Origin: Flavimobilis marinus
Lineage (GTDB): Bacteria > Actinomycetota > Actinomycetes > Actinomycetales > Cellulomonadaceae
Assembly: GCF_900113055.1 (NCBI RefSeq)
Contig: NZ_FONZ01000001.1
Coordinates: forward strand, 930,001-994,000
Length of the DNA stretch: 64,000 bases
Direction: 5' to 3'
Part shown: in pieces, positions 8,109 to 17,723 of the stretch
Layout: the number at the start of each line of letters is the position of its first letter
Numbering within the stretch: position 1 is the stretch's first letter
The notes under the pieces: model-generated
The model's database searches: none
What the model saw: only the letters and a program-made list of their open reading frames with translations
Told to the model about the DNA's origin: nothing
Position numbers and translations under genes: made by a program

Positions 8109-9056
8109 ATGGCCGTCGTGACCATGCGCCAGCTCCTCGACAGCGGAGTCCACTTCGGACACCAGACGCGTCGCTGGAACCCCAAGATGAAGCGCTTCAT
8201 CTTCACCGAGCGCAACGGCATCTACATCGTCGACCTGCAGCAGTCGCTGTCCTACATCGACACCGCGTACGACTTCGTCAAGCAGACGGTGGCGCACGGT
8301 GGCACCGTGCTCTTCGTCGGCACGAAGAAGCAGGCCCAGGAGCCCGTCGCCGAGCAGGCTGCGCGCGTGGGCATGCCCTACGTCAACCACCGCTGGCTCG
8401 GTGGCATGCTCACGAACTTCGGCACCGTGCACAAGCGCCTCCAGCGCATGAAGGAGCTCGAGCAGATCGACTTCGACGACGTCGCGGGCTCGTCCCTGAC
8501 GAAGAAGGAGCTGCTCGTCCTGCGTCGCGAGAAGGACAAGCTCGTGCGCACCCTCGGCGGCATCCGCGAGATGTCCAAGGTGCCCTCCGCGGTCTGGATC
8601 GTCGACACGAACAAGGAGCACCTTGCCGTCGACGAGGCGCGCAAGCTGCACATCCCGATCGTCGCGATCCTCGACACCAACTGCGACCCGGACGTCGTCG
8701 ACTACAAGATCCCGGGCAACGACGACGCGATCCGCGCCGTCTCGCTGCTGACCCGCGTGATCGCCGACGCCGTGGCCGACGGTCTCATGGCGCGTTCGGC
8801 CGGCAAGTCGGGCCAGACCGCCGACGCTGCCGCCGAGCCGCTGGCCGAGTGGGAGCGCGAGCTCCTCGCCGGTGCCGAGGCTCCCGCCGCTGAGGCTCCT
8901 GCGGCTGAGGCTCCTGCGGCTGAGGCTCCTGCGGCTGAGGCTGAGGCTCCTGCCGCTGACGCCGAGGCCCCGGCCGAGACGCCCGTTGCCGAGGCTCCCG
9001 CCGCTGAGGCTCCTGCCGCTGAGGCTGCTCCTGAGGCGACCACGCCGTCCGAGTGA
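8109..9056 (+). CDS. rpsB: 30S ribosomal protein S2
   Basis: Ribosomal protein S2 (315 aa), a late-assembling small-subunit protein. The family core is clear from the start ([22 protein letters not shown]) through [23 protein letters not shown] and [10 protein letters not shown]. The core ends near residue 255. A tail of about 60 residues follows, built from repeats of AEAPA, from near-identical 12-nt units. ATG 8109 is preceded by AGAAAGG. It heads rpsB-tsf, the usual pair. Confidence 0.97.
   Translation: MAVVTMRQLLDSGVHFGHQTRRWNPKMKRFIFTERNGIYIVDLQQSLSYIDTAYDFVKQTVAHGGTVLFVGTKKQAQEPVAEQAARVGMPYVNHRWLGGMLTNFGTVHKRLQRMKELEQIDFDDVAGSSLTKKELLVLRREKDKLVRTLGGIREMSKVPSAVWIVDTNKEHLAVDEARKLHIPIVAILDTNCDPDVVDYKIPGNDDAIRAVSLLTRVIADAVADGLMARSAGKSGQTADAAAEPLAEWERELLAGAEAPAAEAPAAEAPAAEAPAAEAEAPAADAEAPAETPVAEAPAAEAPAAEAAPEATTPSE
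8874..9045 (+). repeat. 12-nt repeat array in the rpsB tail
   Basis: Repeated units of the form GAGGCTCCTGCGGCT encode the AEAPA-type tail of S2. The units vary mainly in third codon positions. Such arrays can expand or contract by replication slippage. Confidence 0.8.
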
Positions 9057-9063
9057 TGCCACT

Positions 9064-9089
9064 GGCCGGGCGGGGAGACCCGCCCGGCC
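9064..9089 (+). terminator. rpsB-tsf intergenic hairpin
   Basis: A perfect 11-bp stem (9064-9074 with 9079-9089) closes on a GAGA (GNRA-type) tetraloop, 8 bp after the rpsB stop. It is likely a partial terminator or RNA stabiliser that sets the S2 to EF-Ts ratio. Confidence 0.65.
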
Positions 9090-9134
9090 TTCGCACGCCC
9101 ACCCACACACTTCTGCACAGGTAAGGGAACCACC

Positions 9135-9974
9135 ATGGCGAACTACACCGCCGCTGACATCAAGGCCCTGCGCGAGCGCACCGGCGCTGGCATGCTCGAC
9201 GTCAAGAAGGCGCTCGACGAGGCTGACGGCAACGCCGAGAAGGCGCTCGAGATCATCCGCGTGAAGGGGCTCAAGGGCGTCAGCAAGCGTGAGGGCCGCG
9301 CAACCTCGGAGGGCCTCGTCGCGCTCCAGATCGTCCCCTCCGCCGAGGGTGAGACCGGCACCGTCATCGAGCTCAACTGCGAGACGGACTTCGTCGCCAA
9401 GAACGACAAGTTCATCGCGCTGTCCGAGCAGGTGCTGGCGGCCGTCGTCGCTGCCGGAGCCACCGAGGTCGACGCGGCGCAGTCCGCTCCCGTCGACGGC
9501 CAGACGGTCGCGGAGCTCATCGTCGAGAAGTCGGCCGAGCTCGGCGAGAAGATCGCCCTGCGCCGCGTCGCCGTCGTCTCGGGCGAGAAGGTCACGAGCT
9601 ACCTGCACCGCACCGCCAAGGACCTGCCGCCGTCGATCGGTGTCCTCGTCGCCACGGACGCCGCCGGTGCGGCCGCGGGCAAGGACGTCGCCCAGCACGT
9701 CGCCGCGATCGCGCCGACGTTCCTCTCCCGCGACGACGTCCCCGCCGAGACGGTCGAGAACGAGCGCCGCATCGCCGAGGAGACCTCGCGCAACGAGGGC
9801 AAGCCCGAGGCCGCGCTGCCGAAGATCGTCGAGGGTCGCCTCGGTGGCTTCTTCAAGGACGTCGTGCTCCTCGACCAGCCCCTCGCGAAGGACCCGAAGA
9901 AGACGGTCAAGCAGGCCGTGGCCGAGGCCGGCGGCGTCGTGACGTCGTTCGTCCGGTTCCGCGTCGGTTCCTGA
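9135..9974 (+). CDS. tsf: Elongation factor Ts
   Basis: EF-Ts (279 aa) exchanges GDP for GTP on EF-Tu. The N-terminal UBA-like domain (ADIKALRERTGAGMLDVKKAL) and the dimerisation/EF-Tu contact motif CETDFVAKNDKF are present. The protein ends VVTSFVRFRVGS. Length fits actinobacterial EF-Ts. AAGGGAACC lies before ATG 9135. Hairpins on both sides suggest its level is set independently of rpsB and pyrH. Confidence 0.97.
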   Translation: MANYTAADIKALRERTGAGMLDVKKALDEADGNAEKALEIIRVKGLKGVSKREGRATSEGLVALQIVPSAEGETGTVIELNCETDFVAKNDKFIALSEQVLAAVVAAGATEVDAAQSAPVDGQTVAELIVEKSAELGEKIALRRVAVVSGEKVTSYLHRTAKDLPPSIGVLVATDAAGAAAGKDVAQHVAAIAPTFLSRDDVPAETVENERRIAEETSRNEGKPEAALPKIVEGRLGGFFKDVVLLDQPLAKDPKKTVKQAVAEAGGVVTSFVRFRVGS

Positions 9975-9982
9975 TCCCTCCC

Positions 9983-10026
9983 GAGCGCCGTTGGTCCAGC
10001 CCTTGCGGGCGGGACCGACGGCGCTC
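9983..10026 (+). terminator. tsf terminator hairpin
   Basis: A 15-bp stem with one G-U pair (9983-9997 with 10012-10026) and a 14-nt loop, 9 bp after the tsf stop. No strong T run follows. Confidence 0.7.
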
Positions 10027-10084
10027 GTGCAGGTAGCCCCGCCCGCAGAGCACGTTGCTGTCGCCGACCGAAGGAGCCCTACCC

Positions 10085-10816
10085 ATGACCGCTGACACCA
10101 CGAAGCCGACCCGGCGCCGCGTCCTGCTCAAGCTCTCGGGCGAGACGTTCGGCGGTGGCCAGATCGGACTGGCCCCCGACGTCGTCCAGCGCGTCTCGGC
10201 GGAGATCGCGCAGGCCGTGGCCCAGGGCGTCGAGGTAGCGATCGTCGTCGGCGGAGGCAACTTCTTCCGCGGGGCCGAGCTCTCCCAGCGCGGCCTCGAC
10301 CGCGCCCGCGCGGACTACATGGGCATGCTCGGCACCGTGATGAACTGCCTCGCGCTGCAGGACTTCCTCGAGCAGGCCGGGGTGTCCACCCGGGTGCAGA
10401 CCGCGATCACCATGGGCCAGGTGGCCGAGCCCTACATCCCCCTGCGGGCGATCCGTCACCTCGAGAAGGGCCGCGTCGTGATCTTCGGTGCCGGCGCGGG
10501 CATGCCGTACTTCTCCACCGACACCGTCGCCGTGCAGCGTTCCCTCGAGACCCACTGCGACGAGGTCCTGATGGGCAAGAACGGCGTCGACGGGGTCTAC
10601 ACGGCGGACCCCAAGCTGGACCCGACGGCGCGCAAGCTCGATGTGCTGACCTATGGCGACGCCCTCCAGCAGGGCCTGCGCGTGGTGGATGCCACCGCGT
10701 TCAGCCTCTGCATGGACAATGGGGTGCAGATGCGGGTGTTCGGCATGGGAGAGCCCGGCAACGTCACGCGGGCGCTCCTCGGCGAGAACATCGGCACGGT
10801 CGTCACCGCGGACTGA
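10085..10816 (+). CDS. pyrH: UMP kinase
   Basis: Bacterial UMP kinase (243 aa) of the amino acid kinase fold, converting UMP to UDP for pyrimidine nucleotides. It shows [58 protein letters not shown] and [18 protein letters not shown] 10085 has AAGGAG 10 nt upstream; a TTG at 10055 gives an unsupported extension. It precedes frr, as in most bacteria. Confidence 0.97.
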   Translation: MTADTTKPTRRRVLLKLSGETFGGGQIGLAPDVVQRVSAEIAQAVAQGVEVAIVVGGGNFFRGAELSQRGLDRARADYMGMLGTVMNCLALQDFLEQAGVSTRVQTAITMGQVAEPYIPLRAIRHLEKGRVVIFGAGAGMPYFSTDTVAVQRSLETHCDEVLMGKNGVDGVYTADPKLDPTARKLDVLTYGDALQQGLRVVDATAFSLCMDNGVQMRVFGMGEPGNVTRALLGENIGTVVTAD

Positions 10817-10880
10817 CCCCGCGCCACCGTGAGAGCCGCCACCGTTCGGTGCGTGGCGAAGAACTGATGAAGGAGCACGC

Positions 10881-11438
10881 GTGATCGACGAGACCCTCCT
10901 CGAAGCCGAGGACAAGATGGACAAGGCCGTCGCGGTCGCCAAGGAGGACTTCTCGGCGATCCGTACCGGACGGGCGAACGCCGCGATGTTCTCGAAGGTC
11001 TTCGTCGACTACTACGGCAGCCCGACCCCGCTGCAGCAGCTCGCGTCGTTCAACGTGACCGAGGCGCGCACCGTGCTCATCTCGCCGTTCGACAAGACGG
11101 CGATGACTGCCATCGAGAAGGCGCTGCGTGACTCCGACCTCGGCGTGAACCCGGCGAACGACGGCAACGTGATCCGCGTGGTCCTGCCGGCGCTCACCGA
11201 GGAGCGTCGTCGTGACTACGTCAAGCTCGCCAAGACGAAGGCGGAGGACGCGCGCGTGTCCATCCGTGCCGTGCGTCGCAAGGCCAAGGACCTCATCGAC
11301 CGTGCCGTCAAGGACGGCGACGCCGGCGAGGACGAGGGTACGCGAGCCGAGAAGGAGCTCGACGCCGTGACCAAGCGCCACACCGATGCGGTCGACCAGC
11401 TGCTGGCGGCGAAGGAAGCCGAGCTCCTCGAGATCTGA
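10881..11438 (+). CDS. frr: Ribosome recycling factor
   Basis: Ribosome recycling factor (185 aa) splits post-termination ribosomes with EF-G. The three-helix/beta-alpha-beta family is recognised from [46 protein letters not shown] and [20 protein letters not shown] 10881 follows AAGGAG. The stop overlaps the cdsA start by one base (TGATG), so translation is probably coupled. Confidence 0.97.
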   Translation: MIDETLLEAEDKMDKAVAVAKEDFSAIRTGRANAAMFSKVFVDYYGSPTPLQQLASFNVTEARTVLISPFDKTAMTAIEKALRDSDLGVNPANDGNVIRVVLPALTEERRRDYVKLAKTKAEDARVSIRAVRRKAKDLIDRAVKDGDAGEDEGTRAEKELDAVTKRHTDAVDQLLAAKEAELLEI

Positions 11439-12289
11439 TGGCTGAGGTCTTCGAGCAGGTGAGCGCAGGTTCATCCGCACGCACCGGGCGCGACATGCCC
11501 AAGGCCGTGGGGGTGGGCCTGCTACTGCTTGCCGTGGTGGCGGGCTCACTCTTCCTCGTCAAGGGCGTGTTTGTCGCCCTCGCGGTGCTGGCTGTGGGGG
11601 CCGCGCTGTGGGAGCTCGCGCAGGCGTTCCGTCGCCGTGCGCTCACCCTCCCGCTACTGCCGCTGTGGGTCGGGACGGCGGGCATGCTCGTCTCGGCGTA
11701 CACATCAGGACGCGAGGCGCTCATGGTCTCGTTCTTCCTCACCGTCGTCGGCGTCGTGGTCTGGCGCGCGATCGACGGGCACGCCGAGAGCGCGCTGCGG
11801 GACGCCGCGGCCGGCGTCTTCGCCGCCACCTACCTGCCGCTGCTCGCCGGCTTCGCCATGCTCATGCTGGCCCAGCCCCAGGGCGAGATCCGCGTGTGCC
11901 TGTTCATCCTGCTCGCGGTGGCCAACGACGTCGGTGGGTTCTTCGCCGGCGTGCGGTTCGGCAAGCATCCGCTCGCACCGTCGGTGAGCCCCAAGAAGAG
12001 CTGGGAGGGCCTCGCAGGCTCGTTCCTGCTCGCCCTGGTGGTCGGTGTCGTCGGTGCCGCGCTGCTCGGAGCGCCATGGTGGATGGGCATTGCGCTCGGC
12101 GTCGCGACGCCGCTGACCGCCACCGCGGGAGACCTCGCCGAGTCGCTGCTCAAGCGCGACATGGAGCTCAAGGACATGGGCTCGCTCCTGCCCGGCCACG
12201 GCGGCGTGCTCGACCGGCTCGACTCGATGCTCCTCACTGCCCCCTTCGTCTATCTCCTGCTGTCGGTGTCCGTGCCGATCGTGGGCTGA
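11438..12289 (+). CDS. cdsA: Phosphatidate cytidylyltransferase
   Basis: CDP-diacylglycerol synthase (283 aa), an integral membrane enzyme making CDP-diacylglycerol from phosphatidate and CTP for phospholipid synthesis. Seven or eight hydrophobic segments are visible. The family signature lies near the C-terminus: [17 protein letters not shown] then [11 protein letters not shown]. The product feeds enzymes such as the pgsA product encoded later in the window. Confidence 0.95.
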   Translation: MAEVFEQVSAGSSARTGRDMPKAVGVGLLLLAVVAGSLFLVKGVFVALAVLAVGAALWELAQAFRRRALTLPLLPLWVGTAGMLVSAYTSGREALMVSFFLTVVGVVVWRAIDGHAESALRDAAAGVFAATYLPLLAGFAMLMLAQPQGEIRVCLFILLAVANDVGGFFAGVRFGKHPLAPSVSPKKSWEGLAGSFLLALVVGVVGAALLGAPWWMGIALGVATPLTATAGDLAESLLKRDMELKDMGSLLPGHGGVLDRLDSMLLTAPFVYLLLSVSVPIVG

Positions 12290-12311
12290 ACCGTGGAAGA
12301 CTCTCCTCGAC

Positions 12312-13445
12312 ATGTCTGCTGACCGAGCGCCGATCGCGCTGAACCTGTCCACGCCGTCCGCAGGGCGCCGTGGCAAGCCGCCGCGCCACTTCGCCGACCT
12401 CTCGGCCGAGGAGCGATCGGCTGCGGTCGTGGAGCTGGGCGAGAAGCCGTTCCGTGCGAAGCAGCTGGCCACGCACTACTTCACCCACCTCACCTCGGAC
12501 CCCGAGGCGATGACCGACCTGCCGAAGGCGTCGCGCGACGCGCTCGCCGGCGCGCTCTTCCCGCCCCTGCTGCGTGCGGCCCGGGTGATGCAGGCGGACG
12601 GCGGCACGACCGTCAAGACGCTGTGGAAGCTCTTCGACGACGCCAAGGTCGAGTCCGTCCTCATGCGCTACCCGTCGCGGACCACGCTGTGCGTGTCGAG
12701 CCAGGCGGGCTGCGGCATGGCGTGCCCGTTCTGCGCGACCGGCCAGCTCGGCCTGACGCGGAACCTCTCGACCGCCGAGATCGTCGAGCAGGTGCGCGCG
12801 GCGGCCCGCTCGCTCGCGGACGGGGAGATCCCCGGCGGTCCGGCGCGGCTGAACAACCTGGTCTTCATGGGCATGGGAGAGCCGCTGGCGAACTACAAGG
12901 CCGTGATGTCGACGGTCCGCCAGCTGGTCGCGGAGGCGCCCGACGGTCTCGGGATGTCCGCCCGCAACATCACGGTGTCGACCGTGGGCCTCGTGCCCGC
13001 GATGAAGCGCCTGGCGGAGGAGGGGATCCCGGTCACGCTCGCGGTCTCGCTGCACGCGCCGGACAACGAGCTCCGCAGCGAGCTCGTGCCGATCAACACG
13101 CGCTGGTCGGTCGACGAGGTCCTCGACACGGCTCGCGCCTACTTCGACGTCACCGGACGCCGGGTGAGCATCGAGTACGCCCTGATCCGCGACATCAACG
13201 ACCACGCGTGGCGCGCGGACCTGCTCGGCAAGAAGCTCGTCGCCCGCGGCCAGGGCTGGGTGCACGTCAACCCGATCCCGCTCAACCCGACGCCCGGGTC
13301 CAAGTGGACGGCGTCGGACCCGCGGGTCGAGGACGAGTTCGTGGCGCGCCTGCGCGGGCACGGCGTCCCGACGACCATCCGGGACACCCGCGGCAGCGAC
13401 ATCGACGGTGCGTGCGGACAGCTGGCGGCAGAGGAGAGCGCATGA
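12312..13445 (+). CDS. rlmN: Dual-specificity RNA methyltransferase RlmN
   Basis: A radical-SAM enzyme (377 aa) that methylates C2 of A2503 in 23S rRNA and A37 of some tRNAs. The iron-sulfur motif [11 protein letters not shown] is present, together with [22 protein letters not shown] and [11 protein letters not shown], and catalytic Cys in [10 protein letters not shown] near the C-terminus. ATG 12312 has no strong ribosome binding site. It overlaps the DivIVA-domain gene by 4 bp (ATGA). Confidence 0.95.
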   Translation: MSADRAPIALNLSTPSAGRRGKPPRHFADLSAEERSAAVVELGEKPFRAKQLATHYFTHLTSDPEAMTDLPKASRDALAGALFPPLLRAARVMQADGGTTVKTLWKLFDDAKVESVLMRYPSRTTLCVSSQAGCGMACPFCATGQLGLTRNLSTAEIVEQVRAAARSLADGEIPGGPARLNNLVFMGMGEPLANYKAVMSTVRQLVAEAPDGLGMSARNITVSTVGLVPAMKRLAEEGIPVTLAVSLHAPDNELRSELVPINTRWSVDEVLDTARAYFDVTGRRVSIEYALIRDINDHAWRADLLGKKLVARGQGWVHVNPIPLNPTPGSKWTASDPRVEDEFVARLRGHGVPTTIRDTRGSDIDGACGQLAAEESA

Positions 13446-13993
13446 GCGGCATGTTCAGCCTGGAGAACCGGTTCCGGAAGGGCTATGCCCCCGACCAGGT
13501 GGACGCCCTGTTCGCGCAGGCACGAGCCGCCTACGAGGGCGGCAGCGAGGTCGGCCTCAGCCCCAGCCAGATCCACGCCGCTGCGTTCGACCTCGAGCGC
13601 GGGGGCTATGTCGTCGCGGACGTCGACGGCGCGCTGGACCGCCTCGAGGCGGCGTTCGTCGCGAAGTCTCGCGCCGACTTCGTCGCGAGCCACGGTCAGC
13701 AGGCCTGGATGGAGCACCTGGCGGAGCGCGCCCGGACCCTCTACGGGCGCCTGAGCCGCCCGGACGGCGACCGCTTCCTCCCCGGCGAGCGTGGCGCCTA
13801 CTCGTACGACGCCGACGACGTCGACGCGCTGTGCCGGCGTCTGGTCGCCTACTTCGACCGTGGCGAGCCGATCACGAGCGAGGAGGTGCGCCACGCAGCG
13901 TTCCGACGCCGCCGTGGCCGCGACGGCTATGCCCAGGCGCCGGTCGACGCGTTCCTCTCGCGTGCCGTCGAGGTCCTCCTCGGGGTCGAGTAG
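13442..13993 (+). CDS. DivIVA-domain protein
   Basis: A 183-residue soluble protein with two copies of a short DivIVA-type element: near the start ([24 protein letters not shown]) and near the end ([21 protein letters not shown]). The middle has [20 protein letters not shown], a third related segment. Unlike true DivIVA/Wag31 it lacks a long coiled coil. The role is unknown; a link to cell pole or envelope growth is inference. It is coupled to rlmN and abuts dxr with no gap. Confidence 0.85.
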   Translation: MSGMFSLENRFRKGYAPDQVDALFAQARAAYEGGSEVGLSPSQIHAAAFDLERGGYVVADVDGALDRLEAAFVAKSRADFVASHGQQAWMEHLAERARTLYGRLSRPDGDRFLPGERGAYSYDADDVDALCRRLVAYFDRGEPITSEEVRHAAFRRRRGRDGYAQAPVDAFLSRAVEVLLGVE

Positions 13994-15160
13994 GTGGCGG
14001 CCCGCACGGTCGTGCTGTGCGGCTCGACTGGCTCGGTGGGGACGCAGGCCGTCGAGCTCGTCTCGCGGCACCGGGACGAGCTCGAGATCACGGCGCTGAC
14101 CGCCGGCGGCGCCAATCCCGCGCTGCTCGCGGACCAGGTCCGCGCCCTGGGGGTGCGGGTCGTCGCGGTCGCTGACGAGTCCGCGCGATCGGCGCTGGTC
14201 CGGGAGCTCGGTTACCTCGCTGCCGGGATGGACGTGCTGGCGGGCCCGGACGCCTCGGCGACTGTCGCTCGGTCCGGCGCGGACGTGGTGCTGAACGCCA
14301 TCACCGGCTCGATCGGGCTCGCGACCACCCTCGCGGCGCTCGAGTCCGGGTCGACGCTCGCGCTCGCCAACAAGGAGTCTCTCGTCGCAGGCGGGGCGCT
14401 CGTCCGGGCCGCGGCGCAGCGCCCGGACCAGATCGTCCCGGTCGACTCCGAGCACTCCGCGATGGCCCAGGCGTTGCGTGGTGGCCGCGCCGAGGAGGTC
14501 CGCCGGCTCGTGCTGACGGCCTCCGGTGGACCGTTCCGAGGCTGGACGCGCGAGCAGATGTCCGCGGTCACGGCCGCGCAGGCACTGGCGCACCCGACCT
14601 GGGCCATGGGCCCGGTGGTCACCGTGAACTCGGCCTCCATGATGAACAAGTCGCTCGAGCTGATCGAGGCTCACCTGCTGTTCGACGTGCCCGTCGAGGA
14701 CATCACCGTCGTCGTGCACCCGCAGTCGGTCGTGCACTCGATGGTCGAGTTCCGGGACGGCTCCACGCTCGCCCAGGCCTCCCCACCCGACATGCGGCTG
14801 CCCATCGCGCTCGGGCTGAGCTGGCCGGAGCGGATGGACGACGTGATCGCCCCCTGCGACTGGACCCAGGCGACGAGCTGGACGTTCGAACCGCTCGACG
14901 ACGACGTGTTTACCGCCCCGAACCTCGCGCGTCACGCCGTGCGCGCGTCGGCGACGCACCCGGCCGCGATGAACGCCGCCAACGAGGTCGCGGTGGCCGC
15001 GTTCCTCGCCGGTCGTGCGGGGTTCGGCGACATCCTCGACATCGTGCACCGCGTCGTCGACGAGCACGAGGGCACCCCTGGTTCCCAGGTCACCCTCAGC
15101 ACCGTGGTGGAGACTGAGCGCTGGGCCCGTGCCCGCGCGCGGGAGCTGCTCGCGTCCTGA
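13994..15160 (+). CDS. dxr: 1-Deoxy-D-xylulose 5-phosphate reductoisomerase
   Basis: DXR (388 aa) makes 2-C-methyl-D-erythritol 4-phosphate with NADPH, the committed step of the MEP isoprenoid route. The NADPH motif GSTGSVGTQA is at the N-terminus. LANKESLVAGG, VDSEHSAMAQAL, LTASGGPFRG and the HPTWAMGPVVTVNSASMMNK block follow. GTG 13994 begins directly after the preceding TAG. It lies with rseP and ispG, an order shared with mycobacteria. Confidence 0.96.
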   Translation: MAARTVVLCGSTGSVGTQAVELVSRHRDELEITALTAGGANPALLADQVRALGVRVVAVADESARSALVRELGYLAAGMDVLAGPDASATVARSGADVVLNAITGSIGLATTLAALESGSTLALANKESLVAGGALVRAAAQRPDQIVPVDSEHSAMAQALRGGRAEEVRRLVLTASGGPFRGWTREQMSAVTAAQALAHPTWAMGPVVTVNSASMMNKSLELIEAHLLFDVPVEDITVVVHPQSVVHSMVEFRDGSTLAQASPPDMRLPIALGLSWPERMDDVIAPCDWTQATSWTFEPLDDDVFTAPNLARHAVRASATHPAAMNAANEVAVAAFLAGRAGFGDILDIVHRVVDEHEGTPGSQVTLSTVVETERWARARARELLAS

Positions 15161-15177
15161 CGCGCGTCGCGCGCCCG

Positions 15178-15183
15178 TAGCCT
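15178..15183 (+). promoter_or_regulatory. -10 box upstream of rseP
   Basis: TAGCCT, 22 nt before the GTG at 15206. A CGGAG ribosome binding site lies between them, so this would be a short-leader promoter. Confidence 0.4.
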
Positions 15184-15205
15184 GCTGGAACGAACCGGAG
15201 ACGTC

Positions 15206-16504
15206 GTGGGGTATCTGCTCGGAGTGGTCGTGCTGGTGGTCGGCATCCTTGCGTCGATCGCACTGCACGAGGTGGGCCACATGGTGCCCGCCAAGCGGTT
15301 CGGCGTGCGCGTGAGCCAGTACATGGTCGGTTTCGGTCCGACCCTCTGGTCGCGGACCCGTGGCGAGACCGAGTACGGCGTCAAGGCGATCCCGCTCGGC
15401 GGCTACGTGCGCCTCGTGGGCATGTACCCGCCCGCGCGCGAGGGTGCCCCGGTGCGCGCCGGCCGCCTCGCCGAGCTCGTGGAGGACGCGCGCGCGGTCT
15501 CGGCGGAGGAGATCCACCCGGGCGAGGAGCACCGAGCGTTCTACCAGCTGTCCGCGCCGCGCAAGGTCGTTGTGATGCTTGGCGGACCGTTCATGAACCT
15601 GCTCATCGCCTTCGTGCTCTTCGGGGTGCTGCTGCTCGGGTTCGGCGTCGCCACGCCGACGACGACCGTCGGTGCCGTGGTTCCGTGCGCGAGCGGCTCG
15701 ACCGAGTGCGCGGCCGGGGATCCCGTGTCGCCCGCCGCAGCGGCAGGCCTGCAGCCCGGCGACACGATCGTGACGTACGGGGGCGCCGCGGTCGCGAGCT
15801 GGGACGACCTCGTCGCCGCGATCGCCGCCCAGGGCGCCGGCTCCGTCGACGTCGAGGTCGAGCGGGCGGGGGAGCGGCTGTCCCTGACGGTGGAGCCGAC
15901 CCTCGTGACCCGCGAGGTGGTGGACGCTGCTGGCGTGGTCCAGACGGACGAGTCCGGCAAGCCGGTCACGACCACCGCCGCGTACCTCGGGGTGCGTCCG
16001 ACCGCCGAGGACGTGCGCGGGTCCCTGGGCGACGTCCCCGCCGCGCTCGGCGAGCAGGTGAGCGCGACGGCCTCCGTCATGGTCACGCTGCCCGTGCAGG
16101 TGTGGGACGTCGCGACCGCGCTGGTGCGCGGCGAGGAGCGCGGCACCGACTCGGTCATGAGCGTCGTCGGCGTCGGGCGGGTGGCGGGGGAGATCGGAGC
16201 GGTCACCGGAGACGTGACACTCGGTGACCGGGTGGCGGGCTGGGTCTCGCTGCTGGCCGCGCTGAACATCGCCCTGTTCGTGTTCAACCTCATCCCGTTG
16301 CTGCCGCTCGACGGCGGCCACGTCGTCGGCGCCCTGTACGAGGGCGGCCGCCGGCAGATCGCGCGCTGGCGGGGACAGCCCCGGCCGGGCCCAGCGGACA
16401 CAGCCCGGATGGTCCCGGTCGCGTACGGCGTCTTCCTGGTCATCGTGGGCGTGTCGCTCGTGCTCATCGTGGCCGACGTCGTGCGCCCCGTCACGCTCGG
16501 CTGA
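15206..16504 (+). CDS. rseP: Site-2 (RIP, M50) metalloprotease
   Basis: An intramembrane zinc protease (432 aa) of the RseP/Rip1 family that cleaves anti-sigma factors and other membrane proteins. The N-terminal membrane segment carries HEVGH. A PDZ domain lies about residues 170-270 (SPAAAAGLQPGDTIVTYGG). The C-terminal LIPLLPLDGGH supplies the third zinc ligand. GTG 15206 has CGGAG upstream. Location between dxr and ispG matches mycobacterial rip1. Confidence 0.93.
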   Translation: MGYLLGVVVLVVGILASIALHEVGHMVPAKRFGVRVSQYMVGFGPTLWSRTRGETEYGVKAIPLGGYVRLVGMYPPAREGAPVRAGRLAELVEDARAVSAEEIHPGEEHRAFYQLSAPRKVVVMLGGPFMNLLIAFVLFGVLLLGFGVATPTTTVGAVVPCASGSTECAAGDPVSPAAAAGLQPGDTIVTYGGAAVASWDDLVAAIAAQGAGSVDVEVERAGERLSLTVEPTLVTREVVDAAGVVQTDESGKPVTTTAAYLGVRPTAEDVRGSLGDVPAALGEQVSATASVMVTLPVQVWDVATALVRGEERGTDSVMSVVGVGRVAGEIGAVTGDVTLGDRVAGWVSLLAALNIALFVFNLIPLLPLDGGHVVGALYEGGRRQIARWRGQPRPGPADTARMVPVAYGVFLVIVGVSLVLIVADVVRPVTLG

Positions 16505-16534
16505 CCGCCGTTCGCTCGCGACGGGTGCGCGGGG

Positions 16535-16540
16535 GATAAT
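16535..16540 (+). promoter_or_regulatory. -10 box of ispG, leaderless spacing
   Basis: GATAAT followed by exactly 6 nt and the GTG start at 16547. Confidence 0.5.
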
Positions 16541-16546
16541 GGTCGG

Positions 16547-17710
16547 GTGACTTCGATCAGCCTGGGAATCCCTGCCGTCCGCGAGGAGGCGCCGCCCGTC
16601 CTCGCGCCGCGCCGCCCCACCCGCAAGATCCGCGTCGGCTCGGTCGACGTCGGTGGTGACGCGCCGGTCTCGGTGCAGTCGATGACGACGACGCCGACGA
16701 CCGACATCAACGCGACCCTCCAGCAGATCGCCGAGCTCACGGCGTCCGGCTGCGACATCGTGCGGGTGGCGTGCCCCTCGCAGGACGACGCCGACGCGCT
16801 GCCGATCATCGCGAAGAAGTCGCAGATCCCCGTGATCGCCGACATCCACTTCCAGCCGAAGTACGTCTACGCCGCCATCGACGCCGGCTGCGCCGCGGTA
16901 CGGGTGAACCCGGGGAACATCCGCAAGTTCGACGATCAGGTCAAGCAGATCGCCCAGGCCGCCAAGGACGCAGGCACCTCGATCCGCATCGGCGTCAACG
17001 CGGGATCGCTCGACCCGCGGCTCATGGCGAAGTACGGCAAGGCCACGCCGGAGGCGCTCGTGGAGTCCGCGGTGTGGGAGGCGTCGCTGTTCGAGGAGCA
17101 CGACTTCCACGACTTCAAGATCTCGGTCAAGCACAACGACCCGGTGGTGATGGTCCGCGCCTACGAGCTGCTGTCCGAGCGGGGCGACTGGCCCCTGCAT
17201 CTCGGTGTCACCGAGGCCGGACCGGCGTTCCAGGGCACCATCAAGTCCGCGACCGCTTTCGGCGCGCTCCTGAGCAAGGGCATCGGCGACACCATCCGCG
17301 TCTCGCTCTCGGCCCCGCCGGTCGAGGAGGTCAAGGTCGGTATCCAGATCCTGCAGTCCCTCAACCTGCGTCCCCGCAAGCTCGAGATCGTGTCGTGCCC
17401 GTCCTGCGGTCGCGCCCAGGTGGACGTCTACACGCTGGCCGAGCGCGTGACCGCGGGGCTCGAGGGGCTCACCGTGCCGCTGCGCGTCGCCGTCATGGGC
17501 TGCGTCGTCAACGGGCCGGGCGAGGCGCGCGAGGCCGACCTCGGCGTCGCCTCGGGCAACGGCAAGGGGCAGATCTTCGTCAAGGGCGAGGTCATCAAGA
17601 CGGTGCGTGAGGACCAGATCGTGGAGACCTTGATCGAGGAGGCCATGCGCATCGCCGAGTCCATGGAGCCCGTCGAGGGCGCCACCCCGACCGTCGCGGT
17701 CAGCGGCTGA
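16547..17710 (+). CDS. ispG: 4-Hydroxy-3-methylbut-2-enyl diphosphate synthase
   Basis: IspG (387 aa), an iron-sulfur enzyme of the MEP pathway acting after dxr. Visible family blocks are [45 protein letters not shown], and the cluster cysteines in [14 protein letters not shown] and [15 protein letters not shown] 16547 sits 6 nt after GATAAT, with no ribosome binding site, so translation is probably leaderless. Confidence 0.96.
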   Translation: MTSISLGIPAVREEAPPVLAPRRPTRKIRVGSVDVGGDAPVSVQSMTTTPTTDINATLQQIAELTASGCDIVRVACPSQDDADALPIIAKKSQIPVIADIHFQPKYVYAAIDAGCAAVRVNPGNIRKFDDQVKQIAQAAKDAGTSIRIGVNAGSLDPRLMAKYGKATPEALVESAVWEASLFEEHDFHDFKISVKHNDPVVMVRAYELLSERGDWPLHLGVTEAGPAFQGTIKSATAFGALLSKGIGDTIRVSLSAPPVEEVKVGIQILQSLNLRPRKLEIVSCPSCGRAQVDVYTLAERVTAGLEGLTVPLRVAVMGCVVNGPGEAREADLGVASGNGKGQIFVKGEVIKTVREDQIVETLIEEAMRIAESMEPVEGATPTVAVSG

Positions 17711-17723
17711 CCAGGTCGGAAGC

